NCBI RefSeq assembly: GCF_009800925.1
Contig: NZ_WOYF01000006.1
Coordinates: 105,937-169,936 of the forward strand
From: Budvicia diplopodorum
Lineage (GTDB): Bacteria; Pseudomonadota; Gammaproteobacteria; Enterobacterales; Enterobacteriaceae
Length of the DNA stretch: 64,000 bases
Reading direction: 5' to 3'
The notes below the pieces were generated by a model. It saw only the letters and a program-made list of their open reading frames with translations, was not told the DNA's origin and did no database searches. Positions 30,925 through 40,308 of this stretch are shown piece by piece. Within the stretch, counting starts at the first letter, position 1, and the number at the start of each line of letters is the position of its first letter. Both the position numbers and the translations under genes were made by a program.

Positions 30925-32298
30925 GTGCAGAAGTATATCAGTGAAGCGCGTAGCCTGATGGCTTTAGCTATCCCGGTTATCATTGCCCAATTTTCACAAA
31001 CGGCCATTGGCGTAGTCGATACCATTATGGCCGGCGGCGTCAGCGCAACGGATATGGCCGCAGTAGCCGTAGGTACGTCCGTTTGGTTACCCACCATCCT
31101 ATTTGGTCAGGGCCTGTTAATGGCGCTGACGCCAATCGTTGCTCAGCTTAATGGTTCAGGGCGTCGGGATTATATCGCCCATCAGGTTAGGCAATCATTT
31201 TGGCTGGCAACGGCGATTTCGCTATTGATTATGCTGGTGTTATACAACGGCCATTTAGTCATTGAACGGATGGACGGCATCGATCCTAAGCTGGCCGATA
31301 TTACTATCCGTTATTTGCGGGCCATGACGTGGGGAGTGCCGGGGTATCTATACTTTCAGGTTTTCAGAAGCCAGTGCGATGGCTTATCAAAAACCAAACC
31401 CAGCATGGTGATTGGCTTTATCGCCCTGCTGATCCACATTCCCATCAACTACGTTTTGATCCACGGAAAACTCGGGTTTCCGGCAATGGGTGGCGTAGGC
31501 TGCGGCGTAGCGGCGGCGCTGGTTTATTGGTTTATGTTCTTGTGTATTAAAATATATGTCGGGGCTGCTGCACCGCAAAAAGATATTAACGCAGATAAAA
31601 AGTTTGAATTACCGAACTGGCCAACCTTAAAACGTTTAACCGAGCTCGGCCTGCCAATCGCGCTGGCGATATTTTTTGAAGTCACGCTGTTTGCCGTGGT
31701 CGCCTTGCTGGTTTCACCGTTGGGCGTTGCCTCTGTGGCTGGCCACCAGATAGCGCTTAACTTCAGCAGCCTGGTGTTTGTTCTGCCTTTAGCCATGAGC
31801 GTAGCGGCATCAATTCGGGTTGGTTTTAAACTCGGTCAGAATAAAGTGAATGAAGCCCGAATCGCCTCTTATACCGTTCTGCTCCTCGGCCTCTTAATGG
31901 CTGCAATAACGGCCATTTTTACCGTGGTATTCCGCCACCAGATAGCCTTACTGTATAACGATAGCCCTGAGGTTGTGATGATAGCTACTCATCTGATGCT
32001 GCTGGCGGCGATATACCAGTGTTCCGACTCTATTCAGGTTATTGGCAGCGGGATACTGCGCGGCTATAAAGATACTCGGTCGATCTTTTTCATCACTTTT
32101 ACCGCCTACTGGATTATCGGATTGCCAATCGGCTATATTCTCGGACTGACCGATATGGTGGTTGCCCGCATGGGCCCCGCTGGCTTCTGGATAGGATTTA
32201 TTATTGGCCTAACCGCATCGGCGATTATGATGGCCTTAAGGATGCGCTGGCTGCAAAAACGGCCGATTGATTGGATTTTACAGCGGGTTTTACGTTAA
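30925..32298 (+). CDS. mdtK: Na+-coupled multidrug efflux protein MdtK (NorM)
   Basis: 457 residues from a GTG at 30925, the same length as E. coli MdtK. AAGG lies 6-10 bases upstream and E. coli similarity begins at QKYISEAR, so the 46 extra codons of a longer frame from 30787 are rejected. A MATE transporter of 12 membrane helices in two six-helix halves; it exports fluoroquinolones and other cations using Na+ or H+. The divergent ribE-mdtK pair is the same as in E. coli. Confidence 0.94.
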   Translation: MQKYISEARSLMALAIPVIIAQFSQTAIGVVDTIMAGGVSATDMAAVAVGTSVWLPTILFGQGLLMALTPIVAQLNGSGRRDYIAHQVRQSFWLATAISLLIMLVLYNGHLVIERMDGIDPKLADITIRYLRAMTWGVPGYLYFQVFRSQCDGLSKTKPSMVIGFIALLIHIPINYVLIHGKLGFPAMGGVGCGVAAALVYWFMFLCIKIYVGAAAPQKDINADKKFELPNWPTLKRLTELGLPIALAIFFEVTLFAVVALLVSPLGVASVAGHQIALNFSSLVFVLPLAMSVAASIRVGFKLGQNKVNEARIASYTVLLLGLLMAAITAIFTVVFRHQIALLYNDSPEVVMIATHLMLLAAIYQCSDSIQVIGSGILRGYKDTRSIFFITFTAYWIIGLPIGYILGLTDMVVARMGPAGFWIGFIIGLTASAIMMALRMRWLQKRPIDWILQRVLR

Positions 32299-32304
32299 CC
32301 TCCT

Positions 32305-32339
32305 GCCCCGATGGCTTAAAAAACGTTCGGGGCGTTTTT
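32305..32339 (+). terminator. mdtK terminator
   Basis: GCCCCGA (32305-32311) pairs with TCGGGGC (32327-32333), followed by GTTTTTC. Confidence 0.75.
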
Positions 32340-32515
32340 CAATAAACCGGCAGAAATTGAATAAAAAAGAGCCGGGCTGTGCAGTTCCTCACCAATTAGA
32401 CCAATCGCCACAATAAATTCAGTTTTTCTCCTTGCCAGCCAGACGCTTCATCGTTAATATTCGTGCGCATTGTTGTTGCTATCAGGTAATAACGATTTGG
32501 TTTTAGTTAGTCTGT

Positions 32516-32592
32516 GCGTCCGTAGCTCAGTTGGTTAGAGCACCACCTTGACATGGTGGGGGTCGGTGGTTCGAGTCCACTCGGACGCACCA
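32516..32592 (+). tRNA. valV: tRNA-Val (GAC), copy 1
   Basis: 77 bases including an encoded CCA. The acceptor stem is GCGTCCG/CGGACGC, the D arm has TAGCTCAGTTGGTTAGAGC, the anticodon stem-loop is CCACCTTGACATGGTGG with GAC, and the T arm has GTTCGAGTC. In E. coli two tRNA-Val (GAC) genes also lie next to mdtK, so the valVW pair is conserved. Confidence 0.97.
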
Positions 32593-32603
32593 AATATCTT
32601 AAT

Positions 32604-32680
32604 GCGCCCTTAGCTCAGTTGGTTAGAGCGCCACCTTGACATGGTGGAGGTCGGTGATTCGAGTTCACTAGGGCGCACCA
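32604..32680 (+). tRNA. valW: tRNA-Val (GAC), copy 2
   Basis: 77 bases with encoded CCA, 11 bases after the first. The acceptor stem is GCGCCCT/AGGGCGC, and the anticodon arm is the same CCACCTTGACATGGTGG (GAC). The T arm is TGATTCGAGTTCA. It is co-transcribed with copy 1. Confidence 0.96.
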
Positions 32681-33039
32681 TCTTTTTATCTCCGGTTAAT
32701 TCTCGCTCGCCCCGCTCTCTTTGTGCGTTTCTACTAAAATCAGCTATTATCAACCTTACAATTTCAGCATTTATCCATTTTCTTCTATAGCTATTCCCCA
32801 CTATAATAGGCAAAATATAGCAGGTGAAAGGTTTCAGCACGTCAAACTGGTCAATTATTCGCCAGCTATATTGAAGCGGAGCATCGTTTTGCTCCTGACG
32901 TTTTTAATCTATAAACCGGCGGGATTGTTTTGTTTCTCCATAAGATAAAGAAACATAAAAACGAATACCGTCTCGCCTGAAGACTTCACAGCAGGCCATC
33001 ATTTTCTTCTAACACACTCTATCGGTAAAATTGATCATC
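32681..33039. other. pykF promoter and leader region
   Basis: 359 bases without a gene; an open frame at 32721-32948 lacks a ribosome-binding site and protein character. It contains a candidate Cra site (32825-32836) and a hairpin GGAGCA/TGCTCC at 32878-32895. Confidence 0.5.
32825..32836. promoter_or_regulatory. Candidate Cra (FruR) operator upstream of pykF
   Basis: TGAAAGGTTTCA followed by GC closely matches the Cra consensus TGAAACGTTTCA. Cra represses pykF in E. coli. It lies about 200 bases before the start codon, so the promoter would be far upstream or the site acts at a distance. Confidence 0.55.
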
Positions 33040-34452
33040 ATGAAAAAAACCAAAATTGTATGTACTATCGGTCCTAAAACTGAATCTGAAGAAGTTCTGG
33101 GAAAGCTGCTTGATGCAGGTATGAACGTAATGCGTTTGAACTTTTCTCATGGTGATTACAATGAGCACGGTCAACGTATTAAGAACATTCGTGCCGTTAT
33201 GGCTAAAACTGGCCATAAGCCGGCTATCCTGCTTGATACTAAAGGCCCAGAAATTCGCACCATGAAGCTGGAAGGCGGTAACGATGCGTCATTAGTCGTT
33301 GGCCAAACGTTCACTTTCACCACAGATCAAAGCGTTATTGGTAACAGCGAGCGCGTTGCCGTGACTTACACCGGCTTTGCTAGTGACCTTCAGGTAGGCA
33401 ACACCGTGCTGGTCGATGATGGCTTAATCGGCATGCAGGTTATCGACGTTAAAGCGAACGAAGTTATCTGTCGCGTTCTGAACAGCGGCGATCTGGGTGA
33501 GAACAAAGGCATCAACCTGCCAAACGTTTCAATCCAACTGCCTGCGTTATCTGAAAAAGATAAAAATGATCTGGTGTTCGGCTGTGAGCAAAACGTTGAC
33601 TTCGTAGCAGCATCATTTATTCGTAAGCGTTCAGACGTTTTAGACATCCGTGAACATCTAAAAGCGCACGGCGGCGAGCATATTCAAATCATTTCCAAAA
33701 TTGAAAATCAGGAAGGTTTGAATAACTTTGATGAAATCCTTGAAGCCTCAGACGGCATCATGGTTGCCCGCGGTGACTTAGGCGTAGAGATCCCGGTTGA
33801 AGAAGTTATTTTTGCCCAGAAGATGATGATCGAGAAATGTAATCGTGCACGTAAAGTTGTTATCACTGCAACCCAAATGCTGGACTCGATGATTAAAAAC
33901 CCACGCCCTACCCGTGCAGAAGCGGGCGACGTTGCTAACGCCATTATAGACGGTACTGATGCTGTGATGCTGTCTGGTGAAAGCGCCAAGGGTAAGTACC
34001 CGTTAGAGGCCGTAACCATCATGGCAACTATCTGTGAGCGTACTGACCGCGTGATGCCATGTCGTGTTGATACGCTGGCTACCTCCGGTAAGTTACGTAT
34101 TACTGAAGCAGTCTGCCGCGGTGCCGTTGAAACGGCTGAGAAGCTGGATGCGGTACTGATTGTTGTTGCAACTCAGGGCGGTAAATCTGCCAAGGCCGTG
34201 CGTAAATACTTCCCTACCGCGCCTATTCTGGCTCTGACTACTAACGAAACGACTGCTCGTCAGTTAGTATTGACCAAAGGCGTGACGTCACAGTTAGTGA
34301 AAGAAATCGCTTCGACCGATGACTTCTACCGTATCGGTAAAGAAGCTGCATTAGCCAGCGGTTTGGCTCAGAAAGGCCAAATGATTGTCATGGTAACCGG
34401 TGCATTAGTTGCCAGCGGCACAACCAATACTTCGTCGGTCCATATCGTTTAA
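33040..34452 (+). CDS. pykF: Pyruvate kinase I (fructose 1,6-bisphosphate activated)
   Basis: 470 residues from the ATG at 33040, identical in length to E. coli PykF; the TTG at 33031 is not needed. It converts phosphoenolpyruvate and ADP to pyruvate and ATP. Seen: [11 protein letters not shown] at the start, RLNFSHGD, the active-site signature around ISKIENQEG with the catalytic lysine, [12 protein letters not shown], and the C-terminal allosteric domain containing the FBP-binding region near [13 protein letters not shown] terminator follows directly. Confidence 0.97.
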   Translation: MKKTKIVCTIGPKTESEEVLGKLLDAGMNVMRLNFSHGDYNEHGQRIKNIRAVMAKTGHKPAILLDTKGPEIRTMKLEGGNDASLVVGQTFTFTTDQSVIGNSERVAVTYTGFASDLQVGNTVLVDDGLIGMQVIDVKANEVICRVLNSGDLGENKGINLPNVSIQLPALSEKDKNDLVFGCEQNVDFVAASFIRKRSDVLDIREHLKAHGGEHIQIISKIENQEGLNNFDEILEASDGIMVARGDLGVEIPVEEVIFAQKMMIEKCNRARKVVITATQMLDSMIKNPRPTRAEAGDVANAIIDGTDAVMLSGESAKGKYPLEAVTIMATICERTDRVMPCRVDTLATSGKLRITEAVCRGAVETAEKLDAVLIVVATQGGKSAKAVRKYFPTAPILALTTNETTARQLVLTKGVTSQLVKEIASTDDFYRIGKEAALASGLAQKGQMIVMVTGALVASGTTNTSSVHIV

Positions 34453-34472
34453 GATAATATTTTGTTTTAAGA

Positions 34473-34498
34473 AACGCCGTTGATACGGCGTTTTTTTT
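34473..34498 (+). terminator. pykF terminator
   Basis: AACGCCGT, TGAT loop, ACGGCGTT, then a run of T to 34498: a classic intrinsic terminator. Confidence 0.92.
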
Positions 34499-34764
34499 AT
34501 CTTTAATAAAATTGCGATAGTGGATATAAACACAGCCTTATTTTTCAGACCGTTATCGCAAATATCTTGAAAATGACTTTCCCCGATGTTTTTAAGTAGC
34601 GTAAGATCCTTTTTTCTCCAGTAAAAAAATTATTTTGACTATTCTTTAACCAAATAAGCAAAATAGTTGATACGAAGTTAAAAAATTATTCTCATTCCAA
34701 AATAGTTTGTGTAATACTTATCGGGCTACATGCAAAAAAGTTAATTCAAATTGAGGGTGTAAAT
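34499..34764. other. AT-rich upstream region of lpp
   Basis: A very AT-rich stretch, as upstream of lpp in E. coli, where it gives one of the strongest promoters in the cell. The leader AATTCAAATTGAGGGTGTAA before the ATG has GAGGG as ribosome-binding site and resembles the E. coli leader. Confidence 0.6.
34689..34718 (+). promoter_or_regulatory. lpp promoter
   Basis: TTCTCA (34689-34694), 17 bases, TAATACT (34712-34718), with TTTGTG just before the -10. The E. coli lpp promoter has the same TTTGTGTAATACTT string and a TATTCTCA segment at the same distance, so this is the orthologous promoter. Confidence 0.82.
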
Positions 34765-34977
34765 ATGAACCGTACTAAACTGGTACTGGGTGCAGTAATT
34801 TTAGGCGCTACTCTGTTAGCAGGTTGTGCTAAAACTGATACAACTACTAACAGCAAGCTGACTCAACTGATCAGCGATGTTGCTGCTTTACGTTCTGATG
34901 TACAAGTTGCTAAAGATGAAGCTGCTCGTGCAAACCAACGTTTAGACAACATGTCTCGTGGTAAATACACTAAGTAA
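34765..34977 (+). CDS. lpp: Murein (Braun) lipoprotein Lpp, shortened form
   Basis: 70 residues. Signal peptide 1-20 with lipobox LLAGC, then a mature part of 50 residues that starts at a lipid-modified cysteine and ends KYTK. The terminal lysine is what LD-transpeptidases link to meso-diaminopimelate of the peptidoglycan. E. coli Lpp has 58 mature residues; aligning [19 protein letters not shown] with the second E. coli heptad block shows one segment of the trimeric coiled coil missing, partly offset by a longer TDTTT linker. The C-terminal half ([15 protein letters not shown]) is nearly identical to E. coli. Confidence 0.95.
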   Translation: MNRTKLVLGAVILGATLLAGCAKTDTTTNSKLTQLISDVAALRSDVQVAKDEAARANQRLDNMSRGKYTK

Positions 34978-34995
34978 GTCTTTTTGTATTTGTGA

Positions 34996-35024
34996 AAATG
35001 GCGCACTTTGTGCGCCATTTTTTT
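34996..35024 (+). terminator. lpp terminator
   Basis: AAATGGCGCAC, TTT loop, GTGCGCCATTT, then TTTT: strong intrinsic terminator, as expected for a highly expressed gene. Confidence 0.92.
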
Positions 35025-35370
35025 ATCCGTACGTTTCCCTCTCCGTTTGGTACATCAGCCCCACCCGCCTTTTGCAATTGAAAACACGTTTCTAGCCCCG
35101 ATCAAATTAATCCTACCTGCCATTTCTAAATTGGAAGGCCAATAGCAGCCATCTGGCAGGATGCTAACTGATTATGAGGGAAATCATTTAAGCGGTTCCA
35201 GACGGGTTCTGAGCGCTTATTTTTGGCAGCAGCCAACGGGGCTGGAATAACGTATTCAAATTCAACGACCGTTATTTATTTGCTCAACGACAATATTTGT
35301 CATACCCAAACCACAATTGTTGAGCTAAGCTAATCCAATTGTTAAATAAAAGTAACACTTGGAGGTCGTC
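35025..35370. other. Intergenic region lpp-tpx
   Basis: 346 bases without a gene. CCTGCCA (35116-35122) pairs with TGGCAGG (35154-35160) around a TTGGAAGGCCAA stretch, a possible hairpin of unknown use. The tpx promoter lies in the last 100 bases; GGAGG at 35361-35365 is its ribosome-binding site. Confidence 0.45.
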
Positions 35371-35874
35371 ATGACACAAACCGTACAATTGAAAGGCAAC
35401 CCATTGTCCGTCGCTGGCCAACTACCAAAAGCCGGTGATAAGGCTAAGCCGTTTACCCTTCTGGCTAAAGACCTGTCCGACGCGTCATTAAGCGACTACG
35501 CTGGCAAACGCAAAGTGCTTAACATTTTTCCGAGCGTTGATACCGGCGTATGCGCAACCTCAGTAAGAACCTTTAATCAATTAGTCGGCAGCGTAAAAAA
35601 TACCGTTGTTCTGTGCATTTCTGCCGACCTGCCGTTTGCTCAGGCTCGTTTTTGTGGCGCAGAAGGCTTAGACCACGTCGTTATGCTGTCTACCTTCCGC
35701 GGTACTGATTTTAAGAAAGACTATGGCGTAGAAATGCTAGACGGCCCGTTGAAAGGCCTAAACGCTCGCGCAGTGGTGGTTCTTGATGAGCATGACAAGG
35801 TGATATACAGCGAGTTAGTGAAAGAGATCGCCACTGAACCTAACTATGATGCTGCACTGGCCTCACTGAAGTAG
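35371..35874 (+). CDS. tpx: Lipid-hydroperoxide-preferring thiol peroxidase Tpx
   Basis: 167 residues from the ATG at 35371, placed 5 bases after GGAGG; an in-frame TTG at 35359 overlaps that ribosome-binding site. An atypical two-cysteine peroxiredoxin: peroxidatic Cys61 in DTGVCATS and resolving Cys95 in ARFCGAEG, at the same positions as in E. coli Tpx. It reduces alkyl hydroperoxides in the periplasm or cytoplasm with thioredoxin as reductant. It converges on tyrR, as in E. coli. Confidence 0.96.
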   Translation: MTQTVQLKGNPLSVAGQLPKAGDKAKPFTLLAKDLSDASLSDYAGKRKVLNIFPSVDTGVCATSVRTFNQLVGSVKNTVVLCISADLPFAQARFCGAEGLDHVVMLSTFRGTDFKKDYGVEMLDGPLKGLNARAVVVLDEHDKVIYSELVKEIATEPNYDAALASLK

Positions 35875-35887
35875 CTTGGGTTTAGTC

Positions 35888-35922
35888 AATAATAAAGGGA
35901 GCCAGTGGCTCCCTTTATTATT
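35888..35922. terminator. Bidirectional terminator, tpx/tyrR
   Basis: AATAATAAAGGGAGCCA (35888-35904) and TGGCTCCCTTTATTATT (35906-35922) form a perfect 17-base stem between the converging genes, with A and T tracts at both ends. Confidence 0.9.
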
Positions 35923-35936
35923 AACACTGTCTGAAG

Positions 35937-37520
35937 CTATTCTGCATCAGCTCCTTCGCCATGACGTGACGTATGGCTCAAGCCATATTCTCTTAGCTTA
36001 TTGGCTATCGCCGTATGGGAAACGCCTAAGCGCTTCGCAAGCTTACGCGTACTTGGGTAGCTGCTATAAAGCTGGGTCAGAACCGAGCATTCAAAACGTT
36101 TACAGATATCGTCAAGGCTGCCTTCCATAATATTGTGATTCAGCATCATTTCTGATGTTATCTCCGGCAGCACAATGTCTTTCACCCTTAATTCGTTGCC
36201 TTCCATCTGGGTTAAACCACGATAGAGCACGTTCTTAAGCTGGCGAACGTTACCCGGCCAACCGTACTGGGTTAGCAGCGCGGTCAGTTCAGGCGCCAGT
36301 TTTGGCCGTGGAATGCCCAACTGGTCGACAAACAGCGTGATGAACTGTTCAGTTAACGGCATGATGTCTTGAACCCGCTCCCTCAAGGGGGGAATATTTA
36401 ACGTCAGCACGTTTAGCCGATAGTACAGATCCTCACGAAATAACCCCTGACTCACCAGATTGAGCAAGCTCTTTTGTGTGGCGCAAATCACCCGTACGTC
36501 AACGTGAACCTCGTTGTCTTCACCCACCCGGCGAAAGGTGCCGTCATTTAAGAAACGTAATAATTTAGACTGCATCGTTGGCGACATTTCACTGATGCTG
36601 TCCAGCAATACCGAACCACCGTTAGCCTGCTCAAAAAATCCCTTTTTAGCTTCAACCACGTTGGGGTAACCGCTGGCCGCCTGGCCAAACAGTTCACTCT
36701 CAACCACATCATCAGGCAATGAGGCACAGCTTAAGGCCAAGAACGGTTTATCGCGGCGGGCGCTGCGCAAGTGGCTAGCCTGAGCCAGCTCATCTTTGCC
36801 GGTTCCGGTGTCACCGATAATCAGCAACGGCGCATCGAGCACCGCCAGTTTATTCGCCTGTTCAATCAACTGGCGCATTTTATTGCTAACGGTAACAATA
36901 TGGCCAAACGCATTATTATCGGCGATATTTCTATTCTGTAGCTGGCGGCCTATTCTAACGGCAGATTTCAGTACAATAACCGCACCGGTAACATCACGCT
37001 GCTCAGCATCTTGTTCATTTGCCTGATAAATCGGCATGATATCTATCAGATAATCCTGCCCCCGGACGATCGCTCGTTCAGAATAAGGCGCGATATCGTC
37101 GTCGTCGAGGTGCCGCTGGAAGTTATAGCCACTCACCAGCGCTGATGCACACTGGGTCAGGATTTTATCTTCATCCATACCAAACAGCATCAGTGCAGCA
37201 TCATTTGCTAGCTCAATTCGCCCTTTTAAATCGATAGAAATAACCGGTTCAGGCAAAGACTCAAGCAACGCCCGTAGCGCTCTGAACCGTTGCTCTGAAG
37301 GCATATAGGTGACCGTTCGAACGTCGGTAACCCCAGAAATACGCCGAATACTGACCATTAGTGCGCTAAAAGCGTCAAAATCAATAGCGGATAAATTGAG
37401 ATAGATTTTGCCGGCAAGATCGATTTCAATGCCGCGCAGGTCAATGCTGCGCGCCACGAGCAGGTCGAGTAACTCACGGGTCAATCCCAGCCGATCTTCA
37501 CAGAGAACTTCAAGACGCAT
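35937..37520 (-). CDS. tyrR: Aromatic amino acid regulator TyrR
   Basis: 527 residues (E. coli 513). Domains: ACT (1-75, starting MRLEVLCEDRLGLTREL), PAS (80-180), AAA+ ATPase (205-440; Walker A GDTGTGKD) and a Fis-type HTH (485-520; RKLAKRLGVSHTAIANKL). The GAFTGA loop needed to contact sigma54 is absent: ELFGQAASGYPNVVEAKKGFFEQ stands in its place, as is normal for TyrR, which works with sigma70. The insert there is longer than in E. coli (GHAPEGKKG). It controls aro, tyr and transport genes with Tyr, Phe and Trp as effectors. Confidence 0.95.
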   Translation of the reverse strand: MRLEVLCEDRLGLTRELLDLLVARSIDLRGIEIDLAGKIYLNLSAIDFDAFSALMVSIRRISGVTDVRTVTYMPSEQRFRALRALLESLPEPVISIDLKGRIELANDAALMLFGMDEDKILTQCASALVSGYNFQRHLDDDDIAPYSERAIVRGQDYLIDIMPIYQANEQDAEQRDVTGAVIVLKSAVRIGRQLQNRNIADNNAFGHIVTVSNKMRQLIEQANKLAVLDAPLLIIGDTGTGKDELAQASHLRSARRDKPFLALSCASLPDDVVESELFGQAASGYPNVVEAKKGFFEQANGGSVLLDSISEMSPTMQSKLLRFLNDGTFRRVGEDNEVHVDVRVICATQKSLLNLVSQGLFREDLYYRLNVLTLNIPPLRERVQDIMPLTEQFITLFVDQLGIPRPKLAPELTALLTQYGWPGNVRQLKNVLYRGLTQMEGNELRVKDIVLPEITSEMMLNHNIMEGSLDDICKRFECSVLTQLYSSYPSTRKLAKRLGVSHTAIANKLREYGLSHTSRHGEGADAE

Positions 37521-37601
37521 CGCTTATAGCCTTACTCAATTGGTACTGTGGACAATAGTTATCGCTATGATACCCGTTAGCGAATAGCAGATGAAGAGCA
37601 C

Positions 37602-37619
37602 TGTCACAAAAAGTTGACA
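37602..37619. promoter_or_regulatory. Candidate TyrR box between tyrR and the metY-type gene
   Basis: TGTCAC, six bases, TTGACA. The consensus is TGTAAA-N6-TTTACA; the invariant outer bases fit and three inner positions differ. It lies 82 bases before tyrR and 155 before the divergent gene. TyrR autoregulation is known in E. coli. Confidence 0.5.
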
Positions 37620-37773
37620 GATCTGGAAAAAACGCTTTAAGCACATATATTGTTTCTGTCTTTAATCTGTATTCAATAGTAGCCGTAAAATATCAGTTAA
37701 ACAGGATTCCCTTTCTCAACAAAGACTGCTTATATGAGTTACCCGTTGAAAGCAAAATAATAGAGAGTATGGA

Positions 37774-39042
37774 ATGAAAGACGCAACGCTTGCCCTACAT
37801 CACGGATTTCAATGCGATCCAACCACCAAATCTGTGGCTGTTCCTATTTATCAAACCGTTGCTTACGAATTTGATAATGCCCAGCACGGCGCTGACTTAT
37901 TCAATTTGGCGGTACCGGGAAACATCTACACCCGAATAATGAACCCGACCAATGACATATTAGAAAAGCGTTTGACCGCGCTGGAAGGCGGTATTGCCGG
38001 GCTGGTAGTGTCGGCTGGCAGTGCTGCTATTACCTATGCGATTCAGACTATTGCTCAGGTCGGCGACAATATTGTCACCACCCCACAGCTTTACGGCGGA
38101 ACCTATACGCTGTTTGCCCATATGCTCCCAAGCTCAGGCATTAACGTAAAATTTGCCCGCGATGATTCACCGCAGGCCATTGCCGAACTGATTGATGAAA
38201 ATACCAAAGCGGTTTATTGCGAAAGTATTGGTAACCCGGCAGGAAATATTGCCGATCTTCAAGGGCTGGCTGACGTTGCCCATGCCCGTGGTATTCCGTT
38301 GATTGTCGATAATACCGTGGCATCGCCAGTACTGTGTAAGCCGATTCAGTTTGGCGCAGATATTGTGGTTCACTCGATCACCAAATACGTCGGCGGCCAC
38401 GGTAACTCGCTGGGCGGTGTGATTGTTGATTCAGGTAAATTCCCATGGGCCGAGCACAAAGAGCGCTTCCCGATGTTCAGCAATCCAGAACCGGCCTACC
38501 ACGGCGTGGTGTATAACGATACCTTCGGCCCGGCTGCGTTTGTTGCCAGAGCGAGAACGGTTCCGCTGCGCAACTGCGGCGCGGCACTGTCGCCAATGAA
38601 TGCCTTCTTGCTGCTACAGGGTTTGGAAACGCTATCGCTGCGCATGGAGCGGCATGTGGATAATGCGATGAAAGTCGCTAAATACCTTGAGCAGCACGGG
38701 AAGGTCGCATGGGTAAGCTATGCCGGGCTTCCTGCCCACCCGCATTTTGGGTTAGCGCAGAAGTACATGTCAGGCAAGCCGTCTGGCTTACTCTCTTTCG
38801 GCTTGAAGGATGGCTATCAGGCTGGCGTTAAGTTTTACGATGCGCTGAAAATTTTTAAACGACTGGTCAATATTGGCGACGCTAAGTCGCTGGCCTGTCA
38901 TCCTGCCTCAACTACTCACCGTCAAATGTCTGAAACTGAGCAGGCCTCGGCGGGCGTTAAGCCTGAAATGATCCGGCTGTCCGTTGGCATTGAGGCGATT
39001 GAAGATATTCTGGAAGACTTAGAGCAGGCGTTAAACGCATAA
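37774..39042 (+). CDS. O-acetylhomoserine sulfhydrylase type PLP enzyme (MetY family)
   Basis: 422 residues, Cys/Met-metabolism PLP family. Seen: YTRIMNPTND (53-62, cofactor phosphate contacts from the neighbouring subunit), AGSAAITYAI, the aspartate in LIVDNTVASP, and the Schiff-base Lys204 in HSITKYVGGHG. A length above 420, with the insert at residues 220-255 (WAEHKERFPMFSNPEPAYHG), points to O-acetylhomoserine sulfhydrylase (MetY) rather than MetB, MetC or methionine gamma-lyase, which have about 380-400 residues. It would form homocysteine from O-acetylhomoserine and sulfide. E. coli has no such gene. A repeat copy starts 11 bases after the stop. Confidence 0.87.
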   Translation: MKDATLALHHGFQCDPTTKSVAVPIYQTVAYEFDNAQHGADLFNLAVPGNIYTRIMNPTNDILEKRLTALEGGIAGLVVSAGSAAITYAIQTIAQVGDNIVTTPQLYGGTYTLFAHMLPSSGINVKFARDDSPQAIAELIDENTKAVYCESIGNPAGNIADLQGLADVAHARGIPLIVDNTVASPVLCKPIQFGADIVVHSITKYVGGHGNSLGGVIVDSGKFPWAEHKERFPMFSNPEPAYHGVVYNDTFGPAAFVARARTVPLRNCGAALSPMNAFLLLQGLETLSLRMERHVDNAMKVAKYLEQHGKVAWVSYAGLPAHPHFGLAQKYMSGKPSGLLSFGLKDGYQAGVKFYDALKIFKRLVNIGDAKSLACHPASTTHRQMSETEQASAGVKPEMIRLSVGIEAIEDILEDLEQALNA

Positions 39043-39052
39043 CGATCGGGGT

Positions 39053-39170
39053 TGCTGATAGAGTAGTTCGATTTAGTTTTAGCGTAAATTTCGTCCGCAT
39101 AATCAATATCGGAATATTAACTTTCTCTAGCGGCCGAGGGGCGGTATTTTAACCGTTGAGTATGTCAGCA
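39053..39170 (+). repeat. Dispersed MITE-like repeat, copy 2
   Basis: 118 bases flanked by imperfect inverted ends TGCTGATA (39053-39060) and TATGTCAGCA (39161-39170). The core at 39089-39142 reads TTTCGTCCGCATAATCAATA, then GGAATATTAACTTT, then CTAGCGGCCGAGGGGC. No open frame. This is the most compact copy and best shows the element's limits. Confidence 0.78.
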
Positions 39171-39192
39171 GTCTAAAACGCATCGCGTTATA

Positions 39193-39229
39193 AAAATGGC
39201 GGCAGGTTATTGACCTTGCCGCCATTTTT
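39193..39229. terminator. Terminator between metY-type gene and ycjF
   Basis: AAATGGCGGCA-GGT pairs with ACC-TTGCCGCCATTT, followed by TTG; it serves the converging genes on both strands. Confidence 0.8.
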
Positions 39230-39246
39230 GTTTGATCCAACAAGAA

Positions 39247-40308
39247 CTACTGATTATCGCTTCCGCCTTTAGGCAATTTGCTTTTCAGCTGAGCGATAAG
39301 CTGGGTTCGGAAGTCCCCTAACCTTGGCTTATCGCCCTCCATCCACGGCAGCGGGCGGCAAAGCTCCATGGCTTTAATGCCTAAGCGGGCCGTCAGCAGT
39401 CCGGCTCCGATGCCCTGCGCGGCTCGGGTGGAAAGGCGGGCGGTGATATCCTGAGAGATCCAGTCCATCCCGACTTCCCGGATCAGCTCCGTTACGCCAG
39501 CAAAGGCGATGTTTAGCATCACCAGTTTGAACAACCGAATACGGCTAAAATAGCCCAGTTGAATGCCATAGATTGCGGCAATACGGTTAATCAGTCGAAT
39601 ATTGCGCCAGGCAATAAAAGCCATATCGACAATGGCCAGCGGGCTAACCGCAATCATCAGCGCGGATTCGGCAGCCGAACCGCTGATTTCACGCCGCGCC
39701 TGTTGGTCTAATACAGGCTGAACCAGCTTGGCATACAGCGCGACGACTTCACGATCGTTCTGCGTTTCATGTAACGAGGCGTGCCAGCGCTGTAAAGCCG
39801 GATGGCTTTGGTCTATACCGGCCTGTGCGGCCAGTTTTTCACAGAACTCACGGCCCTTGCCTAATCCGTGACTGTGTAACAATTCTCGGGCAATATCGCG
39901 TTCGGCGGCCCGTTCCCGCAGTCGGTATAGCCTGCGCCACTCTCCGACTACCGAACCAATACCGGCAATAACGATAATGCCGCCAGCGCTGTAAGCGCCT
40001 AAGGTAATCCACTCATGGTTCTGAATGGCCACCGCAATCTGGTAAACGCCCTGCGCGACCACGCTAAGCCCAAACAGGCCCAGCCCGAGCGTGACCATTT
40101 TGCGCCATAGGCTACGCTTTGGCCTCAATGCGCTATTGATAATGCCTTCAGCCTGCCCCTCTTCCTGCTCTTGTTCAAGCTCAGGGGCGGAAGGATAAAA
40201 ATGCTCGGCCTGCTGACGATCAAAAATTTGGTTACTGCGTAATACCGGATCTTTTTCTTCAATCAGAGGCTCATCAAAGGTAATGCGCCCTTTCAATGGC
40301 TGATTCAT
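39247..40308 (-). CDS. ycjF: Inner-membrane protein YcjF (DUF697/UPF0283)
   Basis: 353 residues. A charged cytoplasmic N-terminus (1-65) precedes two membrane helices (about 70-90 and 100-120), then a long helical DUF697 region with [23 protein letters not shown]. It overlaps the end of ycjX by 4 bases, so the two are coupled. YcjF accompanies YcjX at the end of psp operons, under PspF control, and its exact role is unknown. Confidence 0.92.
   Translation of the reverse strand: MNQPLKGRITFDEPLIEEKDPVLRSNQIFDRQQAEHFYPSAPELEQEQEEGQAEGIINSALRPKRSLWRKMVTLGLGLFGLSVVAQGVYQIAVAIQNHEWITLGAYSAGGIIVIAGIGSVVGEWRRLYRLRERAAERDIARELLHSHGLGKGREFCEKLAAQAGIDQSHPALQRWHASLHETQNDREVVALYAKLVQPVLDQQARREISGSAAESALMIAVSPLAIVDMAFIAWRNIRLINRIAAIYGIQLGYFSRIRLFKLVMLNIAFAGVTELIREVGMDWISQDITARLSTRAAQGIGAGLLTARLGIKAMELCRPLPWMEGDKPRLGDFRTQLIAQLKSKLPKGGSDNQ

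Noticed and set aside
32721..32948. Open frame of 75 codons in the pykF leader
   Set aside because: Covers the Cra site and hairpin, lacks a ribosome-binding site, and has random-looking sequence.
39053..39170. Dispersed repeat considered as ERIC
   Set aside because: It lacks the ERIC ends and central palindrome as I know them; size is similar but sequence is not.
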